Shown here piece after piece: positions 56,535 through 64,000 of a stretch of 64,000 nucleotides of DNA. The translations under genes and the position numbers were made by a program. Source of the DNA: Pantoea nemavictus (GTDB lineage Bacteria > Pseudomonadota > Gammaproteobacteria > Enterobacterales > Enterobacteriaceae). The stretch spans positions 2,232,001 through 2,296,000 of the forward strand of contig NZ_JBBGZW010000001.1 in NCBI RefSeq assembly GCF_037479095.1. Direction: 5' to 3'. Numbering within the stretch: the stretch's first letter is position 1; each line of letters starts with the position of its first letter. Under the pieces are notes generated by a model. It searched no databases. It saw only the letters and a list, made by a program, of their open reading frames with translations, and was not told the origin of the DNA.

Positions 56535-57275
56535 TCAGCGTAACGCGCGCAGCAGCGCATCGTTATCGGCACCATCGGCTACATCAATGTCCTGCCAGCC
56601 TAATTCAGCGGCTTGCGTAGCCAAACGTTCACTGACGACTACAAGCCGACAGTGCAGTAACCATTCCCGTCGATCAATCGGCGGAAACAGAGAAAAGAGT
56701 TGTTGTAACATTTCACCGCTGGTGACCACCAGCGTTGTAATCCCGCGATCGCGCCAGCGGCGGCCTTCAATCGCGCCGTTATAGTGTTTTTCACAGCGCT
56801 GATAACACTCGCAATACTGCACTTCAGCACCGCGTTCAATCAGCGTTTCTGCCAGTAATTCGCGGCCTGGGCTGCCCCGCAGAATTAACGCGCGTTTGCC
56901 GTTTACCTGCTGCAAACGATTCAGACGCACCAGTTCTTCACTGGTCTCCCGCGCATGAGGATAGTCTACTTTCAGATTACTGACGGTGTGTAACGCCAAC
57001 GCGGTGCTGCGACCGATAGCATAATAGTTGAGTGCTTCGGGCCATGCTGTGGTGTGGTGCTGTAAAGCGGGTTGGGCGAAGGTCACGACCTGCTGCGATA
57101 GCAAAAATACCAGATCGCCCGGCTGCAGTGCGGCAAGTTGATGCGGCAGATGTTGAAGATCGCGACCCGGCGTGAATTCAATGAGCGGAAAACTCCATGC
57201 CAGCTTCCCCAGGTTTCGCAAGCGCGAAACCAGTTCGGTAGCAGCCGGTTCCGGACGGGTCACGAGGATGGTCAT
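56535..57275 (-). CDS. hemD: Uroporphyrinogen-III synthase HemD
   Basis: A 246-residue enzyme, the same length as E. coli HemD, that closes and inverts ring D of hydroxymethylbilane to give uroporphyrinogen III. The family is sequence-divergent; supporting marks are the N-terminal [17 protein letters not shown], the central [10 protein letters not shown], and [15 protein letters not shown], arranged as the two-domain fold. It overlaps hemC by 4 nt (ATGA on the minus strand). Confidence 0.95.
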   Translation of the reverse strand: MTILVTRPEPAATELVSRLRNLGKLAWSFPLIEFTPGRDLQHLPHQLAALQPGDLVFLLSQQVVTFAQPALQHHTTAWPEALNYYAIGRSTALALHTVSNLKVDYPHARETSEELVRLNRLQQVNGKRALILRGSPGRELLAETLIERGAEVQYCECYQRCEKHYNGAIEGRRWRDRGITTLVVTSGEMLQQLFSLFPPIDRREWLLHCRLVVVSERLATQAAELGWQDIDVADGADNDALLRALR

Positions 57276-58213
57276 GCGGGAGGTTGTCCCTGATAAACTT
57301 CACGCAAAATGTCGCGCGCGCCACCATCAAGCAGCTCTTCAGCTAACGAAATGCCCATTTGTTCGGCCTGATCGCGTGGACCACGACGCTCGCCTACCAC
57401 CATCTGATTGCCGTCAGGTGAACCGACTAAACCACGCAGCCATAACTGATCGTCTTCCAGTACCGCGAAGCTACCGATCGGCACCTGACAACCGCCTTCC
57501 AGCCGCGTGTTCATCGCGCGTTCAGCGCGCACGCACACGGCGGTATCATCGTGATTCAGCGCCTGCAGCAGCGTAATCAATTGCGCATCATCAACACGGC
57601 ATTCGATGCCGACAGCGCCCTGGCCAACGGCAGGCAATGAGATCTCTGCGGGCATCGCCTGGCGGATGCGATCTTCCAGGCCTAAACGCTTCAGTCCTGC
57701 CGCAGCAAGAATGATGGCGTCGTATTCCCCGGCATCGAGTTTACCGAGACGGGTTCCAACGTTGCCGCGCAGCGAACGGATGACTAAATCTGGACGACGC
57801 GCGCTAATCTGGCACTGGCGACGCAGGCTGGAGGTACCGACCACCGCGCCCTGCGGCAGTTCATCAATGCTGTGGTAACGATTAGAGACAAAAGCATCGC
57901 GTGGATCTTCACGCTCGCAAATGGTCACCAGACCGAGCCCTTGCGGAAAATCGATCGGCACATCCTTCATCGAGTGCACGGCAAGATCGGCACGGTCTTC
58001 CAGCATTGCCAACTCAAGCTCTTTGACAAAAAGCCCTTTGCCGCCCACTTTGGCCAGCGGCGTATCAAGGATGACATCACCTTTCGTGACCATCGGCAGC
58101 AGCTCTACCTGTAGCCCCGGATGGGCTGCCATCAGGCGCTGTTGGACATATTGTGCCTGCCACAGAGCGAGAGGACTTTGTCTGGTAGCAATTCTGAAAA
58201 TTTTGTTTAACAT
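57272..58213 (-). CDS. hemC: Porphobilinogen deaminase (hydroxymethylbilane synthase) HemC
   Basis: A 313-residue enzyme (E. coli 313 aa) that joins four porphobilinogen units using a covalent dipyrromethane cofactor. The cofactor Cys is in [11 protein letters not shown], about residue 242. [34 protein letters not shown] and [11 protein letters not shown] bind substrate and cofactor. ATG 58213 gives the E. coli length; ATG 58225 is in frame and neither has a strong ribosome site. It is the first gene of hemCDXY and divergent from cyaA. Confidence 0.97.
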   Translation of the reverse strand: MLNKIFRIATRQSPLALWQAQYVQQRLMAAHPGLQVELLPMVTKGDVILDTPLAKVGGKGLFVKELELAMLEDRADLAVHSMKDVPIDFPQGLGLVTICEREDPRDAFVSNRYHSIDELPQGAVVGTSSLRRQCQISARRPDLVIRSLRGNVGTRLGKLDAGEYDAIILAAAGLKRLGLEDRIRQAMPAEISLPAVGQGAVGIECRVDDAQLITLLQALNHDDTAVCVRAERAMNTRLEGGCQVPIGSFAVLEDDQLWLRGLVGSPDGNQMVVGERRGPRDQAEQMGISLAEELLDGGARDILREVYQGQPPA

Positions 58214-58423
58214 GCTGTTAACCATTTTGATCGTTCATCGAATATCCTATCATTGATAGGGGAATGCTGTCAGTTTCAACGGATTGAAAAGGCCGCGATG
58301 TCAGACTCAGCCTGAAATAATCAGGATCTCAGTCTGAAGTCGAAGTCTGAAAAAAGCAGGGCTACGTTCGGAACATGCTAAACTGTTAAGTAGCGCAACT
58401 TTCTTTACGGTCAATCCTCCAGG

Positions 58424-58439
58424 TGTTAGATTGATCACG
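58424..58439 (+). promoter_or_regulatory. CRP site in the hemC-cyaA control region
   Basis: The 317-bp region between hemC and cyaA holds TGTTA, six bases, TCACG, matching the CRP consensus (TGTGA-N6-TCACA) at 8 of 10 positions. It lies about 92 bases before the cyaA start. A near-identical site overlaps the main E. coli cyaA promoter and gives feedback repression by CRP-cAMP. The rest of the region shows no gene. Confidence 0.75.
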
Positions 58440-58530
58440 TTTCCAGCAATAATTTGCCCAATATCTTTATTATTAAGCGGCAAATGGCGGAAACAGGGTG
58501 CTTAACACTGGGACAATCAGGCGAAACGTC

Positions 58531-61092
58531 TTGTACCTCTACATTGAGACACTGAAACAGAGACTGGATGCGATTAACCAGCTGCGCGTCGATCGCGCAC
58601 TGGCTGCTATGGGGCCTGCTTTCCAGCAAGTCTACAGTCTGCTGCCAACATTTTTGCACTACCACCATCCGCTGATGCCGGGCTACCTCGAAGGTAGCGT
58701 TCCGCATGGCGTTTGCCTCTTCACGCCCGATGAAAATCAACAGCAGCTGCTGCAGAGCTTAACAAGCGGTCAGCCGCTCGATCTTAGCAATGCCGTTGCT
58801 GGCGAACGCCCAATTACCGGTATTTATTCCATGGGCAGTACCTCGTCCGTTGGGCAAAACAGCATCTCCGATCTCGACATCTGGGTGTGCCATCAATCCT
58901 GGCTGGATAATGAAGAGCGCCTCAATCTGCAGCGCAAGTGTACGCTTCTGCAGAAATGGTGTGTGTCGATGGGTGTGGAAGTCAGCTTCTTCCTGATTGA
59001 CGAGAACCGTTTCCGCCACAATGAAAGCGGCAGCCTCGGCGGTGAAGATTGCGGCTCTACCCAACATATTCTGCTGCTGGATGAGTTTTACCGTACCGCC
59101 GTGCGTATGGCGGGTAAACGCATCCTGTGGAACATGGTGCCTGGCGAAGAAGAGCACCATTACGACGATTACGTCATGTCACTCTATTCCCAGGGCGTGT
59201 TGACGCCAAATGAGTGGCTCGACCTTGGCGGCCTTGGCACGCTGTCGGCGGAGGAGTACTTCGGCGCCAGTTTGTGGCAGCTGTATAAAAGTATCGATTC
59301 TCCGTACAAAGCGGTGCTGAAAACCCTGCTGCTGGAAGCCTACAGCTGGGAATATCCCAATACGCAGCTCCTGTCGATGGATATCAAGCAGCGCCTGCAT
59401 GATGGCGAAATTGTCTGCTTCGGACTCGATCCCTACTGCATGATGCTGGAACGCGTGACGCGCTATCTCACCAGCGTTGATGACATGGCGCGCCTCGATT
59501 TAGTGCGTCGATGTTTCTACTTAAAAGTGTGTGAAAAGCTCTCCAGCGAAGATCACCATCATCAGCGTACTGGCTGGCGTCGCGAGATTCTTTCGCAGCT
59601 GGTCAAAGAGTGGGGCTGGGATGAAGAGAAGCTGGCGGTACTGGATAACCGATCGCAGTGGAAAATAGAACGGGTACGCGAAGCGCACAATGAGCTGCTG
59701 GATGCGATGATGCAGAGTTATCGCAACCTGATCCGCTTTGCGCGTCGCAACAATTTAAGCGTCAGCGCCAGCCCGCAAGATATCGGCGTGCTGACGCGTA
59801 AACTGTATGCCGCGTTTGAGGCGCTGCCAGGTAAAGTCACGCTGGTTAACCCGCAAATTTCACCCGATCTCTCGGAAGAGAATCTCACCTTTATTCACGT
59901 CCCGGCGGGCCGCGCTAATCGCGCCGGCTGGTATCTGTACAACCAATCGCCGGACATGAGTTCAATCATCAGCCATCAGCCGCTGGAATATAACCGCTAT
60001 CTGAACAAGCTGGTGGCGTGGGCGTGGTTTAACGGTTTGCTGACCAGCAAAACGCGCCTGCACATGAAAGGCAACGATCTGTGCGACCTACCGCGTCTGC
60101 AGGAACTGGTCAACGATGTATCGAGCCACTTCCCGTTGCGCGTACCGGCTCCAACGCCAAAAGCGCTGTATAGCCCGTGCGAAATACGTCATCTGGCGAT
60201 TATCGTCAATCTGGAACACGATCCCACCTCGGCATTCCGCAATCAGGTGGTGCATTTTGATTTCCGTAAGCTGGATGTGTTCAGTTTCGGTCAGCAGCAG
60301 CAATGCCTGATTGGCAGTATCGATCTGCTGTATCGCAACTCCTGGAATGAAGTGCGTACGCTGCACTTCAACGGTGAGCAGGCGATGATTGAAGCGCTGA
60401 AAACCATTCTCGGCAAAATGCATCAGGATGCTGCACCGCCGGATACGGTGGAAGTGTTTTGCTACAGCCAGCATCTGCGCGGGTTGATCCGTACGCGCGT
60501 GCAGCAGCTGGTTTCGGAGTGTATTGAGCTGCGTCTGTCGAGCACGCGTCAGGAACCGGGCCGCTTCAAAGCGTTACGTATGGCGGGCCAAACCTGGGGC
60601 TTATTCTTCGAGCGCATGAGCGTGTCGGTGCAGAAGCTGGAAAACGCCGTCGAATTCTATGGCGCGATTTCCAATAACAAGCTGCACGGCTTGTCGATCA
60701 AAGTGGAGTCGAACCAAACGCCGCTGCCGCCGGTGGTTAACGGTTATGCCAGCGAAGGCATCATTCAGTTCTTCTTTGAAGACACCAATGACGATCGCGG
60801 CTTCAACATCTATATCCTCGATGAAACCAACCGCGTTGAGGTTTATCACCATTGCGAAGGCAGTAAAGAAGAGCTGGTACGTGATGTGAGTCGTTTCTAC
60901 TCATCGTCACACGATCGCTTTACCTACGGCTCCAGCTTTATCAATTTCAACCTGCCGCAGTTCTACCAGATTGTGAATACAGGCGAGCGTTTCCAGGTGA
61001 TTCCATTCCGCAGCCAAACGCTGACGCAGCTCTGCGCCACGCAGCCTGATAACGACAACGGCGACTTCCAGCCGCGCTACCAAATGCATTGA
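58531..61092 (+). CDS. cyaA: Class I adenylate cyclase CyaA
   Basis: An 853-residue enterobacterial adenylate cyclase (E. coli 848 aa) making cAMP from ATP. The catalytic N-terminal half includes [21 protein letters not shown], with the Asp pair typical of nucleotidyltransferase folds. The C-terminal half is regulatory and is acted on by EIIA-Glc. Translation most likely starts at TTG 58531 ([27 protein letters not shown] aligns from there); the frame is open upstream to 58498. A TTG start is also used in E. coli and keeps expression low. The C-terminus (after FRSQTL) differs from E. coli. Confidence 0.96.
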   Translation: MYLYIETLKQRLDAINQLRVDRALAAMGPAFQQVYSLLPTFLHYHHPLMPGYLEGSVPHGVCLFTPDENQQQLLQSLTSGQPLDLSNAVAGERPITGIYSMGSTSSVGQNSISDLDIWVCHQSWLDNEERLNLQRKCTLLQKWCVSMGVEVSFFLIDENRFRHNESGSLGGEDCGSTQHILLLDEFYRTAVRMAGKRILWNMVPGEEEHHYDDYVMSLYSQGVLTPNEWLDLGGLGTLSAEEYFGASLWQLYKSIDSPYKAVLKTLLLEAYSWEYPNTQLLSMDIKQRLHDGEIVCFGLDPYCMMLERVTRYLTSVDDMARLDLVRRCFYLKVCEKLSSEDHHHQRTGWRREILSQLVKEWGWDEEKLAVLDNRSQWKIERVREAHNELLDAMMQSYRNLIRFARRNNLSVSASPQDIGVLTRKLYAAFEALPGKVTLVNPQISPDLSEENLTFIHVPAGRANRAGWYLYNQSPDMSSIISHQPLEYNRYLNKLVAWAWFNGLLTSKTRLHMKGNDLCDLPRLQELVNDVSSHFPLRVPAPTPKALYSPCEIRHLAIIVNLEHDPTSAFRNQVVHFDFRKLDVFSFGQQQQCLIGSIDLLYRNSWNEVRTLHFNGEQAMIEALKTILGKMHQDAAPPDTVEVFCYSQHLRGLIRTRVQQLVSECIELRLSSTRQEPGRFKALRMAGQTWGLFFERMSVSVQKLENAVEFYGAISNNKLHGLSIKVESNQTPLPPVVNGYASEGIIQFFFEDTNDDRGFNIYILDETNRVEVYHHCEGSKEELVRDVSRFYSSSHDRFTYGSSFINFNLPQFYQIVNTGERFQVIPFRSQTLTQLCATQPDNDNGDFQPRYQMH

Positions 61093-61226
61093 TCCTGCCC
61101 GCGTTCGCGCGGCGGGATACGCTGTAACTCTGACCTGCTGCTGGATTTGCGGCTATTTCCTGTTGCTTTTACATCGTCAACTGCGATGATAAGCAACCAT
61201 GGCTTAAGGACAGAAGAGCAGACAGA

Positions 61227-61430
61227 ATGATACGAGTGATAAGTCAGCTGGGTATGGCGCTGGCACTGGTCAGCCTGGTAGGCTGTGGCCTAAAAGGACC
61301 GCTATATTTCCCGCCGAAAGATCAGCCTAACAAGCCTAATCAGCAGGTTACCGAGCAGCAGCAGAAAGCCGCTCAGGATGCTGATGTCGGCGGTTTGGTC
61401 ACCAGCCAGCCTGGTTCGCAGGCGAACTAA
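61227..61430 (+). CDS. lptM: LptM (YifL), small lipoprotein of LPS-transporter assembly
   Basis: A 67-residue lipoprotein: signal peptide with lipobox LVGC, Cys20 being lipidated, then [12 protein letters not shown], the strongly conserved motif of the family. A Gln-rich disordered tail follows. In E. coli LptM (YifL) helps LptD form its correct disulfides in the outer membrane. It directly precedes dapF. In E. coli, cyaY lies between cyaA and this gene; here only 134 bases separate them. Confidence 0.92.
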   Translation: MIRVISQLGMALALVSLVGCGLKGPLYFPPKDQPNKPNQQVTEQQQKAAQDADVGGLVTSQPGSQAN

Positions 61431-61459
61431 ACTCTATGAGTAATCCGGCGGAGCAGAAA

Positions 61460-62284
61460 ATGCAGTTCTCAAAAATGCACGGTCTCGGCAACGACTTTAT
61501 GGTTGTGGATGCTGTGACACAAAACGTCTTTTTTTCGCCGGAACTGATTCGCCGCCTGGCGGACAGAAATCTGGGGATCGGTTTTGATCAGCTGCTGATC
61601 GTCGAACCGCCTTACGATCCGGATCTCGATTTTCACTACCGCATTTTCAACGCCGATGGCAGCGAAGTCGCGCAGTGCGGCAATGGTGCGCGCTGTTTCG
61701 CACGTTTCGTGCGCCTGAAAGGATTGACCAACAAAAACGACATTCGCGTCAGTACCCAAACTGGCCGCATGGTGCTCAGCGTCACCAATGATGAGCTGGT
61801 GCGCGTCAATATGGGCCAGCCCAACTTCGAACCGCAAAGCGTACCGCTGCGGGCCAATAAAGCCGAGAACCTTTATTTGCAGCGCGTTGCCGAGCAAACC
61901 GTAATGTTTGGCGCAGTTTCGATGGGCAATCCCCATTGCGTAATTCAGGTGGAAAGCGTGAAAACCGCGCCGGTTGAAACGCTGGGTCCAGAACTGGAAA
62001 GCCACGAGCGCTTCCCGGAGCGCGTAAATGTCGGTTTTATGGAAGTGGTTAATCGTGAGCATATCCGCCTGCGCGTGTACGAACGTGGCGCGGGTGAAAC
62101 GCAGGCTTGCGGTAGCGGCGCGTGTGCGGCGGTTGCCTGCGGCGTTCAGCAGGGCATTTTGGCGGAGAATGTGCGCGTCGATCTTCCCGGCGGAACGCTG
62201 CATATCACCTGGAAAGGGGAAGGGCAGCCGCTGTTTATGACCGGCCCAGCCACACACGTTTACGATGGGTTTATTCATCTATGA
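61460..62284 (+). CDS. dapF: Diaminopimelate epimerase DapF
   Basis: A 274-residue enzyme, equal to E. coli DapF, that converts LL- to meso-diaminopimelate for lysine and peptidoglycan synthesis without a cofactor. The two catalytic cysteines are in QCGNGARCF (about Cys73) and [12 protein letters not shown] (about Cys217). I chose ATG 61460 ([14 protein letters not shown]), six bases after GGAG, which matches E. coli; an in-frame ATG at 61436 would add eight residues. The stop overlaps yigA as ATGA. Confidence 0.97.
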   Translation: MQFSKMHGLGNDFMVVDAVTQNVFFSPELIRRLADRNLGIGFDQLLIVEPPYDPDLDFHYRIFNADGSEVAQCGNGARCFARFVRLKGLTNKNDIRVSTQTGRMVLSVTNDELVRVNMGQPNFEPQSVPLRANKAENLYLQRVAEQTVMFGAVSMGNPHCVIQVESVKTAPVETLGPELESHERFPERVNVGFMEVVNREHIRLRVYERGAGETQACGSGACAAVACGVQQGILAENVRVDLPGGTLHITWKGEGQPLFMTGPATHVYDGFIHL

Positions 62285-62985
62285 AAAATGTCGAAGAGCA
62301 AACCGCAAGTGAGGTTTTGCTGGACGATCAATCGGTAAGCGCATTTCTGCGTCAAAATCCCGATTTCTTTATTCGTAACGCGCGCCAGGTCGAACAGATG
62401 ATGGTGCCGCATCCGGTACGCGGCAGCGTTTCGCTGGTGGAGTGGCATATGGCGCGTCAGCGCAACCACATCCAGCAGCTGGAAGAGGAGATCACGCTGC
62501 TGATGGAGCAGGCCACCGCCAACCATCAGCTGTTTGATCGCCTGCTGGCGTTGCAAGGCCATCTCGCCGCCGCTGACAGCCTGCAGGAGATGCTGACGCG
62601 TCTGCATCGCTGGGCGCGCGAACTCGGTTTGGCAGGTGCGCATGTGCGCCTGTTCAACGATAAATGGCACATCGGCGCACCCTCTGATTTCACCCAACTC
62701 GGCTTGTCTCGTCAGGCATTCGAACCGCTGCGTATTCAGCGCTTTGGCGATGAGCATCACTATCTTGGCAGTCTGAATGGCCCGGAATTGTTGCTGTTGT
62801 TACCGCAGGCTAAAGCGATTGGTTCGGTGGCGATGTCGTTGATGGGCGAGCGCGGCGAGCTGGGCATATTGATGTTCACCAGCCGCGATAATCAGCATTA
62901 TCAGGCGGGCATGGGCACGCTGCTGCTGCAGCATCTGGCGCAAATGTTGCCGGATCTGCTGTCACGCTGGGTAGAGCGCGCATGA
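62281..62985 (+). CDS. yigA: DUF484 family protein YigA
   Basis: A 234-residue cytosolic protein (E. coli YigA 235 aa) of the DUF484 family, with a GAF-like fold. The N-terminal part has the typical [15 protein letters not shown]; a coiled coil lies at about 65-95, and the GAF-like part ends the protein. Function is unknown. It is always found between dapF and xerC in enterobacteria. The start overlaps dapF by 4 nt and the stop overlaps xerC by 4 nt, so longer frames running back into dapF are not used. Confidence 0.92.
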   Translation: MKNVEEQTASEVLLDDQSVSAFLRQNPDFFIRNARQVEQMMVPHPVRGSVSLVEWHMARQRNHIQQLEEEITLLMEQATANHQLFDRLLALQGHLAAADSLQEMLTRLHRWARELGLAGAHVRLFNDKWHIGAPSDFTQLGLSRQAFEPLRIQRFGDEHHYLGSLNGPELLLLLPQAKAIGSVAMSLMGERGELGILMFTSRDNQHYQAGMGTLLLQHLAQMLPDLLSRWVERA

Positions 62986-63890
62986 GTAGCGTCAGTACGC
63001 TGCTGCCTGCTGTGGATGACTTTCTGCGATATCTGAAGGTTGAACGCCAGCTCAGCCCGCTGACGCAAAAGAATTACCAACGGCAATTGCAGGCGATTAT
63101 GGCAATGGCCGATGAAATGAAACTGGCGAGTTGGGCGCAGCTGGAGCCGGCGCAAGTGCGCACGCTGGCAGCGCGCAGCCGTCGCGGCGGTTTGGGCGCC
63201 AGCAGCCTGGCATTGCGCATGTCGGCGCTGCGCAGTTTTCTTGACTGGCAAGTCCATCAGGGCATGCTGAGCGCCAATCCCGCCAAAGGGATTTCCACGC
63301 CGCGCAATGCGCGCCACCTGCCGAAAAACATGGATGTCGACGAAGTTAACCAACTGCTGGAGATCGACCTTAACGATCCGCTGGCGGTGCGCGACCGTGC
63401 GATGCTGGAAACCATGTACGGTGGCGGATTGCGTCTCTCCGAGCTGGTCAATATGGATTGCCGCCATATAGATTTGGAAGCGGGCGAAGTGCGGGTGCTG
63501 GGTAAAGGCAGCAAAGAGCGCCGCGTACCGATTGGCGGCACGGCGGTGACGTGGATTCAGCACTGGTTACCGCTGCGCGATAGCTTCGCGCCGCAGGACG
63601 ATGCGGTGTTTGTCTCCAGCCGCGGCAGCCGGATTTCAACGCGCAATGTGCAGAAGCGCTTTGCCGAATGGGGCATTAAGCAGGGCGTTGCCAGCCATAT
63701 TCATCCGCATAAACTGCGCCACTCGTTTGCCACGCATTTGCTGGAATCGAGCGGCGATCTGCGCGCGGTGCAGGAACTGCTCGGCCACGCTAACCTGGCG
63801 ACCACGCAAATCTACACCCATCTGGATTTCCAGCATCTGGCGACGGTTTATGATGCGGCCCATCCGCGTGCCAAACGAGGAAAGTCTTAA
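62982..63890 (+). CDS. xerC: Tyrosine recombinase XerC
   Basis: A 302-residue site-specific recombinase (E. coli 298 aa) that with XerD resolves chromosome dimers at dif under FtsK control. The N-terminal core-binding SAM-like domain is at about 8-95. The catalytic residues are all present: Arg151 (GGGLRLSEL), Lys175 (LGKGSKERR), His243 and Arg246 ([12 protein letters not shown]), His269 (LLGHANL) and nucleophile Tyr278 (TTQIYTH). It is in the dapF-yigA-xerC-yigB operon and overlaps yigB by one base. Confidence 0.97.
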   Translation: MSSVSTLLPAVDDFLRYLKVERQLSPLTQKNYQRQLQAIMAMADEMKLASWAQLEPAQVRTLAARSRRGGLGASSLALRMSALRSFLDWQVHQGMLSANPAKGISTPRNARHLPKNMDVDEVNQLLEIDLNDPLAVRDRAMLETMYGGGLRLSELVNMDCRHIDLEAGEVRVLGKGSKERRVPIGGTAVTWIQHWLPLRDSFAPQDDAVFVSSRGSRISTRNVQKRFAEWGIKQGVASHIHPHKLRHSFATHLLESSGDLRAVQELLGHANLATTQIYTHLDFQHLATVYDAAHPRAKRGKS

Positions 63891-64000
63891 TGAAGTTTTA
63901 TCGTCCGCTCGGCCCGATCAAGGCGATCACCTTTGATCTCGACGACACGCTGTATGACAACCATCCCGTCATCCGCAAAACCACTGCCGAATCGCATGCT
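63890..64000 (+). CDS. yigB: YigB, HAD-family phosphatase (5' fragment)
   Basis: The first 37 codons are visible before the window ends. The HAD motif I reads [12 protein letters not shown], with the nucleophile and acid Asp pair. E. coli YigB (5-amino-6-(5-phosphoribitylamino)uracil phosphatase / FMN phosphatase activity) follows xerC in the same way. The start sits in the TAATG junction with xerC. Confidence 0.9.
   Translation, partial: MKFYRPLGPIKAITFDLDDTLYDNHPVIRKTTAESHA

Overview
The window is chromosomal DNA of an enterobacterium, most likely a member of the Erwiniaceae (Pantoea/Erwinia group). The housekeeping proteins match Escherichia coli orthologs in length and motifs (Rep 673 aa, Rho 419 aa, GppA 494 aa, HemC 313 aa, DapF 274 aa). 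Gene order and intergenic repeats differ from E. coli. The genus is an inference; no 16S or marker search was possible.

Layout. (1) 1-8177, plus strand: the 3' part of a type I-like cellulose synthase operon, bcsA (last 69 codons only)-bcsB-bcsC-bcsD-bcsZ. (2) 8194-21535: a second, E. coli-type cellulose locus. bcsR-Q-A-B-C run on the minus strand and bcsE-F-G diverge on the plus strand. This block is bracketed by two composite repeat elements that share a 93-bp sequence in inverted orientation. (3) 21710-32553: the E. coli 'yhj' neighbourhood in the same order, pdeK/hmsP, dctA, yhjJ, kdgK, pdeH, yhjG, with an alpha/beta-hydrolase esterase inserted between yhjJ and kdgK. (4) 32554-39949: ppiC, rep, gppA, rhlB, trxA, rho. 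This set lies far from the yhj block in E. coli, so the yhjG/ppiC boundary is a synteny junction. (5) 40212-52985: the complete enterobacterial common antigen operon, wecA-wzzE-wecB-wecC-rffG-rffH-wecD-wecE-wzxE-wecF-wzyE-wecG. (6) 53095-53642: a four-tRNA operon (Arg-CCG, His-GTG, Leu-CAG, Pro-TGG) with promoter and terminator. (7) 53771-54111: the small RNA GlmZ with a sigma54-type promoter and a GlrR-type upstream site. (8) 54182-58213, minus strand: hemC-hemD-hemX-hemY. (9) 58531-64000: cyaA, lptM, dapF, yigA, xerC and the start of yigB; cyaY is absent from its usual place.

How it fits together. Two cellulose synthase machines sit side by side. They are surrounded by cyclic-di-GMP functions: PilZ in BcsA, an RxxD I-site in BcsE, the EAL proteins PdeK and PdeH, and a sigma28 (FliA) promoter in front of pdeH that links motility to low c-di-GMP. 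The second locus has no bcsZ or bcsD, so its cellulase may come from the first operon. The ECA operon, heme branch genes, transcription termination factor and cAMP synthesis are ordinary core functions.

The most notable signals are the paired inverted repeats around the second bcs locus, a low-GC block inside the first bcsC, the sigma54/GlrR control region of glmZ, and a family of palindromic intergenic elements. I found no clearly undescribed multi-gene system.
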